Shown one piece after another: positions 15,156-19,811 of a stretch of 19,811 nt of DNA. The notes under the pieces are model-generated. The model did no database searches and was not told the origin of the DNA. It was given only the letters and a program-made list of their open reading frames with translations. Source of the DNA: Lachnospiraceae bacterium UBA938 (GTDB lineage Bacteria > Bacillota > Clostridia > Lachnospirales > Lachnospiraceae); contig DBDG01000004.1 of the NCBI GenBank assembly GCA_002293475.1, positions 1 through 19,811 on the forward strand, written 5' to 3'. Every line of letters starts with the position of its first letter. The stretch's first letter is position 1. Made by a program: the position numbers and the translations under genes.

Positions 15156-15935
15156 TTACCTGACTGCCCTGACATCACTAAAGCTCCAGACATAAATATT
15201 CAGCTCGACTACCGGGGTCCCGCAATACTCGCATACCTTACTCCCTAGGCTGCTGATCGGCGCCCCGCAGTTAGGGCAGTTAATACCTACCGCTTCCTCA
15301 TATTTACCTTTGCTTTTCTCACGGTCCTGTATGTAAATGACATCAACATTATATTTCGACTGCGTAAGCAGCTCTGCATTTCCGGCAATAACCCCTTTTG
15401 CTGCTTCGGTCAGATAATAATAATACTCCAAAGCCGACTGGAAGGTAATAATACAGCGACCGTCGCGTTTACGGTATTCTAGGATCTCGGTCCGGTGCAG
15501 CTTGATCTTTTCAAAATGCTCGGTCTGCCTCTTATCCTGCAGCATGCCAAGATGCATCTTTAATTTCTGCCGCAGTTCAGCGCCCCCTTCTTTTAATTCT
15601 TGCGGGTCGTTCCTGTCGATTGCCAGCAAGAAGGAGCACAGGACAGTTTCCGCTCGTTGTTTCATTTCATCGTATTGAAATTCAGGAAAATCAGCTTTAA
15701 TCTTTGGCAGATATAAACTGGTCATGGCAGAAACGGATTTGGGAGTTACGGAATACTCTTGCCGCATAAGACTGATGCCTTTAGACAGTGATTCGGTTCC
15801 CAGTATCTCCCGGGTAAAGCCGCGGACTTTCCGGCGTATCTGACTGATAACTATGGCGGCAATCAGCACTAAGATCAAAATCAATACCAGAATTAAAATG
15901 GGAACGATTGCTATCGAAATTAAAGGCATGCTCAT
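15156..15935 (-). CDS. Membrane-anchored Tim44-like protein with C-terminal zinc ribbon
   Basis: 259 residues from the ATG at 15935, chosen because AAAGGAG lies 8 nt upstream; a longer frame from 15971 has no such site. One hydrophobic N-terminal helix (about 5-31, Ile/Leu/Val-rich) is an anchor rather than a cleaved signal. Residues about 40-208 are cytoplasmic by the flanking positive charge (RRKVR) and resemble the Tim44-like domain in layout (YLPKIKADFPEFQYDEMK, ITFQSALEYYYY); this call is moderate. A zinc ribbon follows: Cys220, Cys223, Cys235, Cys238 (CPNC...CEYC). The last 20 residues (ELNIYVWSFSDVRAVR) resemble the tail seen after the ribbon in similar clostridial proteins. Function is unknown. 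It lies 47 bp downstream of thiT on the same strand, so it is probably under the same riboswitch by readthrough. Confidence 0.75.
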   Translation of the reverse strand: MSMPLISIAIVPILILVLILILVLIAAIVISQIRRKVRGFTREILGTESLSKGISLMRQEYSVTPKSVSAMTSLYLPKIKADFPEFQYDEMKQRAETVLCSFLLAIDRNDPQELKEGGAELRQKLKMHLGMLQDKRQTEHFEKIKLHRTEILEYRKRDGRCIITFQSALEYYYYLTEAAKGVIAGNAELLTQSKYNVDVIYIQDREKSKGKYEEAVGINCPNCGAPISSLGSKVCEYCGTPVVELNIYVWSFSDVRAVR

Positions 15936-15982
15936 AATATATCTCCTTTTATTATGGCACCGTTCTGCCACCGGCAGCCAGT

Positions 15983-16681
15983 TCAGGTAACTGCCATATT
16001 TTTGACTGATCTTAGCGCTTTATTAACAGGGGGAATCATGACCACTATAACGGTGAGCAGAGCCTCCAATCCCAGATATGCACCGTTATAGATAAAGGAA
16101 TATGCCGGCGCGATCATATTGTAAGCCGCCGCATAACTTCCAAAGAAAATCATGCCGGACAAAAAGCTGAAAACAAACCTTCCCGCCACCCCGGCCAGAT
16201 AGCCGATCAGCAGGCCATGCTTCTTATTTGAGAACAGACCGGACAGTCCCAAGGCTCCAAAGGCTAGGATATAATCTGTCAGCAGCTGGGGAATACTGAT
16301 AATATACGGTTCCGTAACCAGCTGCAGACACCCGTAGGCAACGGCTACCAGCAAACCGGCCTTAAAACCATACCAATAACCCGCCAGACAGATGAAAAAC
16401 ATGCTGAGTAAGGTGACCGAACCGCCCATCGGCATATCGACCAGCTTGATATAGGACGTTACATAAGCCAAGGCCATGGCTGCCGCTGAAAATATCAGCC
16501 TTTTGGTATGGAACCGGCCAGTCCGCGCCGATGCTCCGTCTGTCTTTCCGGAACCTTTTAACCGGCTGGCAAACAACAGTGCCGCTATCATCACCAAGAT
16601 GATAAGTACATAACCGGCCGGTTTCAGTTCAAAATAGTTTCCCCATTCGGGATCAATCACTTTCTCGGCAAATACTGACAT
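15983..16681 (-). CDS. thiT: Thiamine ECF transporter S-component ThiT
   Basis: 232 residues. After an N-terminal extra helix (about 22-41) and a charged loop, residues about 60-225 match ThiT/YuaJ: the entry helix AYVTSYIKLVDMPMGGSVTLLSM, the GYWYGFKAGLLVAVAYG segment, QLLTDYILAFGALGLSG, and the terminal YSFIYNGAYLGLEA motif that carries Tyr and Asn positions used for thiamine binding in the family. The TPP riboswitch directly upstream supports thiamine independently. The S-component captures thiamine in the membrane and docks on a shared ECF module not in this window. The start at 16681 has AGGAGG at 6 nt, the very site predicted to be masked by the riboswitch. The N-terminal extension is about 50-60 residues longer than the minimal ThiT. 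Confidence 0.93.
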   Translation of the reverse strand: MSVFAEKVIDPEWGNYFELKPAGYVLIILVMIAALLFASRLKGSGKTDGASARTGRFHTKRLIFSAAAMALAYVTSYIKLVDMPMGGSVTLLSMFFICLAGYWYGFKAGLLVAVAYGCLQLVTEPYIISIPQLLTDYILAFGALGLSGLFSNKKHGLLIGYLAGVAGRFVFSFLSGMIFFGSYAAAYNMIAPAYSFIYNGAYLGLEALLTVIVVMIPPVNKALRSVKNMAVT

Positions 16682-16685
16682 AAAA

Positions 16686-16720
16686 GACCTCCTAAAATTA
16701 ATATGTAATCACAGGAGGCC
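16686..16720 (-). promoter_or_regulatory. Shine-Dalgarno sequestering hairpin of thiT
   Basis: In the minus transcript GGCCUCCU (16720-16713) can pair with AGGAGGUC (16693-16686), which contains the thiT ribosome binding site: 8 bp with one G-U pair, 19-nt loop. No T tract follows, so control is expected at translation initiation, not termination. Confidence 0.7.
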
Positions 16721-16753
16721 GCCAATCTGCTAAGATGCAAACTGTCAGAACAT

Positions 16754-16871
16754 GCTTTCCTACGCCGGTACTAACCGGTTCAGGTATGAGGGTCCGGATT
16801 CTTATGATAATGCTGCGGTAATTCTGAAAATCCCATCTCAGCGCCGGCTTTAACCGTTGCGCACCCCTAGC
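16754..16871 (-). ncRNA. TPP riboswitch (thi-box) aptamer
   Basis: The minus strand carries the conserved TPP-aptamer segments in order: GGGGTGC (complement of 16861-16867), CTGAGATGGGA with CTGAGA at 16841-16836, then ACCCTCATACCTGAACCGG and the TTAGTACCGGCGTAGGAAA block, whose GCGTAGGAAA is at 16765-16756. The P3 arm has an extension between 16835 and about 16800. It lies between the thiT promoter and the thiT start and would switch off expression when thiamine pyrophosphate is bound. Confidence 0.96.
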
Positions 16872-16900
16872 GATTATTATGATATTGTGTAACAACTATT

Positions 16901-16929
16901 ACTATAATTGCAATACTGTGCTTTGTCAA
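16901..16929 (-). promoter_or_regulatory. Promoter of the riboswitch-thiT transcript
   Basis: On the minus strand TTGACA (16929-16924), 17-nt spacer, TATAGT (16906-16901). The predicted transcription start near 16894 leaves about 23 nt before the conserved aptamer core. Confidence 0.8.
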
Positions 16930-16935
16930 CAAGAA

Positions 16936-16978
16936 AAAACCATTGCATGTGCCTACAAATGCATCATACAATGGTTTT
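16936..16978 (-). terminator. Intrinsic terminator of the chitinase gene
   Basis: AAAACCATTG / CAATGGTTTT, a perfect 10-bp stem with a 23-nt loop that contains a further short ATGC/GCAT pairing. On the minus strand the stem runs into TTTTTTCTT, a good T tract, 47 nt after the chitinase stop. The plus strand also has T residues after the stem, so it may work in both directions. Confidence 0.8.
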
Positions 16979-17024
16979 CTTTTTACCGCTTATAAAGATA
17001 TCTTAATAAATAATCATACGACGG

Positions 17025-19526
17025 CTAATTGACTAATTCCCATACGCTGCTGCTGCCTGGGGTATCGCCTTGGGTCCACCATTTGGCCTGATAAACCTGA
17101 CCGCCATAAGTAACCTTGTCACCAGCCACATATACTGTGGCAGGATTGTATTCTCCTAACGGTTCATCATCTTGAACGACTCTTTCCCATGCCTGGTTTA
17201 CATCCGGTGTCGCGCCGCCCTGGGTCCACCATTTGGCTCTGTAGAGGATGCCGTTGTATATCACGATATCACCTGCTGTATAGACTTGATTGGGATCATA
17301 GGGATCGCCGCCGATTGCCTGAACCGTGATTACGCAGCTTTTCGCATCCGATGCCTGAACGGAATCTTTTACGGAATATTGCAGCGTATATGTTCCTGCC
17401 ACCGCTGTATTGACAGTACCGGTAACGACGATACTGCTCGTAAGATCGCCGTCTTCCGCGTCACTGGCGCTTACTCCCTGCATCGGATCAAAAGGATCGC
17501 CGACATTGATAGTCTTATTCGCAACGCCAGAGATTACCGGGGGCGTATTTCCCGGAGCGGCAACCGTAACCTCGCGTTCTACTTCTGTGGTCTGATTGTC
17601 TGAATCGGTTACTGCATAAGTCAGTACATATACGCCCGGCGTGTTGGTATCTACCGTGCCGCTGACTGATATCTCAGAAGTAAGGTCGCCGTCTTCTGCG
17701 TCACTGGCGCTTACTCCCTGCATCGGATCAAATACAGACCCTTGCGCTATTGTCACATCATCAGCGCCGGTTATTACAGGTGCTGCATCCACTGTGCTGC
17801 CACAGTTACCGTAAATTAGCTGCTTGCTGATTTCCGGCGCATCGGTGGCGATGCGCTGGGACAGCTTAATGCACTCGATATCTGCCACATTAGCCGGTCC
17901 GTCGGTCATGACTTGGAAGCTGACAGATTGATCATGACTGATCATCCGATTGTTATAGATAGCCGCCAGGTTTACCACCCCGCATCCGTCCACGTTGGAA
18001 ACAGGCGGTGAGGCACTGGCACTGGAGGCAGAAAATGTCGCGCCGCTGGCTGATTTAATATATATTTGCGGCAGCTTCACGGTCTCTGCTTGCAACTCCA
18101 CCGATTCTAGGACAATGCCACTTTCATCTATTGTTGCCAGATTGGTTATGGTAATGTCAAATCCGTTTTGATTATTAGCGGTAAACGGTGTTATTTCAAC
18201 CGCTACGTTAATATTACGATTGACCTTACAGAGTATATGATCAGGCAGATCCTCATCGCCATATAAGCCATCTTTTATCGCGTTGGTGAGTTCATCCCTG
18301 ACGCCGCTTCCGATCACCGTTTCCTTGTCGTCCGACTGCTGCCAGCTGAACATGCCACCCAGCTCATACTGCTTGACATAATTGGCCTTTTCGGTTATGG
18401 AACGAACATCGTCAAAAGTATAGAATTTGTTTGCGCTTGCACTAAATAAATAAGGCGCTTTTGCCACATCGTCCCAGCCATACTCTAAATTGACAAAATC
18501 TAAATCTTTATAACTAACATTATCCAAAGCTCCGCTGTGCGGCTGGAACAATCCAGGCGCTTTAAAGCCTCGGGAATAAAAAGCGCTTCCGACATTGGTC
18601 TTTGCCGCAATGGCCTGATTGGCCAGCAAATATCTGATGCTGCTATCTACGGAAATCCCGCTGGCACCCCAAGGCCCCAGAGGATTGGTATAAAGCGCGG
18701 TATGATGTCCGGAAATCGGATCCCATGACCCGGACATATCGTAAGTCATGATATTGGCAAAGTCAACGATGTCATATAATGCCGGTATATTAATTGATGT
18801 GCTGAGCTGATTAGGAGATGCTGGAAGTGCCACCGACAGTTCATAATACCGGCAGGTTCCTTCTGCCAGTACATCCAATGCCGCTCGCAGGTCACTAAGC
18901 AATGTAATAAAATTAGCTTTGTCAGCCGCCGAAGCATTGGGAGTGCCTTCATCACCGCCGCCTTCCGAAGCCCGGACCGAACCCGGATATTCCCAGTCAA
19001 CGTCTATGAAGTCCATATCGGTATACTTGACAAACTTAACCAGGTTCTCAACCAGCTTGGCCCGCAGCACCGGATCAGCGGCAACTACGGAAAAATCACC
19101 CGACTTAGTCCATCCGCCGACGGAAATACCGATCCGGAGATTAGGATTCTTTGCCCTTATCACCTGCAGGCCGGATAAGATACCGGCATTGGGTTCGCCC
19201 CAGGTTACCCCTTGCATGCCGACTGCTGCGTCTATTGCCGCGTCCTTATCGGTAAATACCAGATTGGCATTGGCATCAAAATCCATAAATGCGTAATTCA
19301 GATGCGTGATTTTGTCGGCTGGGATATGTTGTGGATATAGACCTCCCCACATCGTCCAGTCACCATAATACATAACATTGTAGTATGCACCGGTTTCCGG
19401 TGAATAAGTAACTTTTTCGCCAGTGGCCCCTACTGAAACCACTGTTGATGACAGCATCAATATCATTGCAATAAGTAATGATGCGAATCTTGCTGTCAAT
19501 TTCCTTGTTTTACTTTTTGTTCTCAT
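17025..19526 (-). CDS. Secreted modular GH18 chitinase with two Ig-like (DUF5011-type) and two CBM5/12 domains
   Basis: 833 residues. Signal peptide 1-34. GH18 barrel about 46-425: SVGGW strand at 135-139, catalytic DxxDxDxE as Asp172, Asp175, Asp177 and acid/base Glu179 (MDFIDVDWEYP), then MTYD (260-263) and GMFSWQQSDD (391-400). All key residues are present, so it should cleave beta-1,4-GlcNAc polymers. Residues about 436-575 form a beta-rich, Ser/Ala/Val-rich region that I do not recognise, perhaps a carbohydrate-binding or spacer domain. Residues about 582-657 and 662-737 are duplicated DUF5011-type domains sharing FDPMQGVSASDAEDGDLTS. Residues about 743-784 and 792-833 are CBM5/12 modules (AGDIVIY...RAKWWTQG, AGDKVTY...QAKWWTQG). 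AAAGGAGG precedes the ATG. No wall-anchoring motif is seen, so it is probably released. Its control region shares a 20-bp element with the beta-helix/GH89 operon. Confidence 0.96.
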   Translation of the reverse strand: MRTKSKTRKLTARFASLLIAMILMLSSTVVSVGATGEKVTYSPETGAYYNVMYYGDWTMWGGLYPQHIPADKITHLNYAFMDFDANANLVFTDKDAAIDAAVGMQGVTWGEPNAGILSGLQVIRAKNPNLRIGISVGGWTKSGDFSVVAADPVLRAKLVENLVKFVKYTDMDFIDVDWEYPGSVRASEGGGDEGTPNASAADKANFITLLSDLRAALDVLAEGTCRYYELSVALPASPNQLSTSINIPALYDIVDFANIMTYDMSGSWDPISGHHTALYTNPLGPWGASGISVDSSIRYLLANQAIAAKTNVGSAFYSRGFKAPGLFQPHSGALDNVSYKDLDFVNLEYGWDDVAKAPYLFSASANKFYTFDDVRSITEKANYVKQYELGGMFSWQQSDDKETVIGSGVRDELTNAIKDGLYGDEDLPDHILCKVNRNINVAVEITPFTANNQNGFDITITNLATIDESGIVLESVELQAETVKLPQIYIKSASGATFSASSASASPPVSNVDGCGVVNLAAIYNNRMISHDQSVSFQVMTDGPANVADIECIKLSQRIATDAPEISKQLIYGNCGSTVDAAPVITGADDVTIAQGSVFDPMQGVSASDAEDGDLTSEISVSGTVDTNTPGVYVLTYAVTDSDNQTTEVEREVTVAAPGNTPPVISGVANKTINVGDPFDPMQGVSASDAEDGDLTSSIVVTGTVNTAVAGTYTLQYSVKDSVQASDAKSCVITVQAIGGDPYDPNQVYTAGDIVIYNGILYRAKWWTQGGATPDVNQAWERVVQDDEPLGEYNPATVYVAGDKVTYGGQVYQAKWWTQGDTPGSSSVWELVN
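17458..17732 (-). repeat. Internal 240-bp-period duplication encoding the two Ig-like domains
   Basis: A 35-bp stretch is identical at 17458-17492 and 17698-17732, offset exactly 240 bp (80 codons). It encodes the shared core of the two DUF5011-type domains; flanking parts have diverged. It reflects duplication of one domain inside the chitinase gene. Confidence 0.85.
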
Positions 19527-19567
19527 TTCTTTCCTCCTTTGTATGTTGATAGCCTTAATACCCTGTA

Positions 19568-19595
19568 ATTATATTTTAGTTTATCAACAGAACAA
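19568..19595 (-). promoter_or_regulatory. Candidate chitinase promoter
   Basis: On the minus strand TTGTTC (19595-19590), 16-nt spacer, TATAAT (19573-19568). The -10 is perfect and the -35 is weak, as expected for an activator-dependent promoter. The shared 20-bp element lies 17 nt upstream of the -35. Confidence 0.5.
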
Positions 19596-19612
19596 AACAA
19601 GTGCCTTTGCTC

Positions 19613-19640
19613 ATTTGACAGTTTTTTTGTCTATTCTACA
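19613..19640 (-). promoter_or_regulatory. Putative operator shared with the beta-helix/GH89 operon
   Basis: On the minus strand TGTA (19640-19637), five bases, GACA (19631-19628), seven bases, TGTC (19620-19617). The 20 bp at 19613-19632 are identical to the reverse complement of 940-959. The half-sites form TGTC-N5-GACA-like units in tandem in both promoters. It lies just upstream of the candidate chitinase promoter. Confidence 0.6.
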
Positions 19641-19676
19641 GTTATTATCATATTGCTATAATATTTCTATTGTTAT

Positions 19677-19700
19677 ATAAAAAAGCGAGCAAGCTCGCTT
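19677..19700 (-). terminator. Intrinsic terminator of a unit lying to the right of the window
   Basis: AAGCGAGC, a 2-nt loop, GCTCGCTT (19683-19700): an 8-bp GC-rich stem which on the minus strand is followed by a T-rich tract (CTTTTTTATAT). It would stop a minus-strand transcript entering from beyond 19811, ahead of the chitinase promoter. Confidence 0.75.
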
Positions 19701-19811
19701 GGAAGAACACAGAGCGTTCTTCCCGAATGATTCACTCTTGCCGGAGCACTTTCCTATAGAATAAAGAAAAGGGTAAACATAGTTTCCTACGTTCACCCAT
19801 TATTTCGTCAT
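19701..19811 (-). other. Structured 3' end of an unidentified minus-strand transcript
   Basis: Directly before the terminator there is a second perfect 8-bp hairpin, GGAAGAAC / GTTCTTCC with a 7-nt loop (19701-19723). A third, imperfect one, GGGTGAAC against GTTTACCC, lies near 19770-19797. A minus-strand frame stays open from the window edge to a TGA at 19734-19732 and could be the tail of a coding sequence (ending YRKVLRQE), but it has no other support. The region may be the end of a gene, a structured RNA or a small repeat element; I cannot decide. Confidence 0.4.

Noticed and set aside
15936..15971. Upstream ATG giving 12 more residues to the Tim44-like/zinc-ribbon protein
   Set aside because: No ribosome binding site is seen for it, while AAAGGAG stands 8 nt before the ATG at 15935, and the extra residues would precede the membrane anchor.
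16698..16895. Minus-strand 65-codon frame upstream of thiT
   Set aside because: It coincides exactly with the TPP riboswitch leader, whose RNA conservation explains the sequence.

Overview
The window looks like a chromosomal segment of a low-to-mid GC Gram-positive anaerobe, most likely a member of Clostridia (Lachnospiraceae-like). The grounds are strong AGGAGG-type ribosome binding sites, ECF-type vitamin S-components, a YesMN-type two-component system joined to a sugar ABC operon with no ATPase gene, and secreted multidomain glycosidases with Gram-positive signal peptides. The genus cannot be fixed from the sequence alone. No rRNA, tRNA, CRISPR array, insertion sequence or phage gene was seen.

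Layout. (1) 1-770, minus: the 5' part of a glycine-rich, collagen-like protein that runs off the left edge. (2) 1049-6714, plus: two secreted enzymes in a probable operon, a right-handed beta-helix protein with a chitin-binding-type CBM5/12 tail and a 1426-residue GH89 alpha-N-acetylglucosaminidase with CBM32-like modules and a tandem C-terminal duplication. (3) 6798-8305, plus: a perfect consensus promoter, an ArsR/SmtB metal sensor with both the alpha3N and alpha5 metal sites, and a His-rich CDF zinc exporter. (4) 8403-8954, plus: an ECF S-component of unknown substrate. (5) 14935-8944, minus: lipoprotein solute-binding protein, two permeases, YesM-like histidine kinase and YesN-like response regulator, in that transcription order. 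(6) 16929-15156, minus: promoter, TPP riboswitch, thiT, then a membrane-anchored Tim44-like/zinc-ribbon protein. (7) 19526-17025, minus: a modular GH18 chitinase with two DUF5011-type Ig-like domains and two CBM5/12 modules. (8) 19677-19811: two hairpins, the first a good minus-strand terminator, ending something that lies outside the window.

How it fits together. The chitinase, the GH89 enzyme and the CBM5/12-bearing beta-helix protein suggest extracellular attack on GlcNAc-containing glycans such as chitin or alpha-GlcNAc-capped mucin. The ABC transporter and its membrane sensor kinase could import and sense the released sugars. The strongest sign that the enzymes form one regulon is a 20-bp sequence shared without mismatch by the control regions of the two enzyme transcription units (940-959 and, on the other strand, 19613-19632), at nearly the same distance from each start codon and built of TGTC/GACA inverted half-sites. 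The zinc and thiamine genes between them look like separate housekeeping units.
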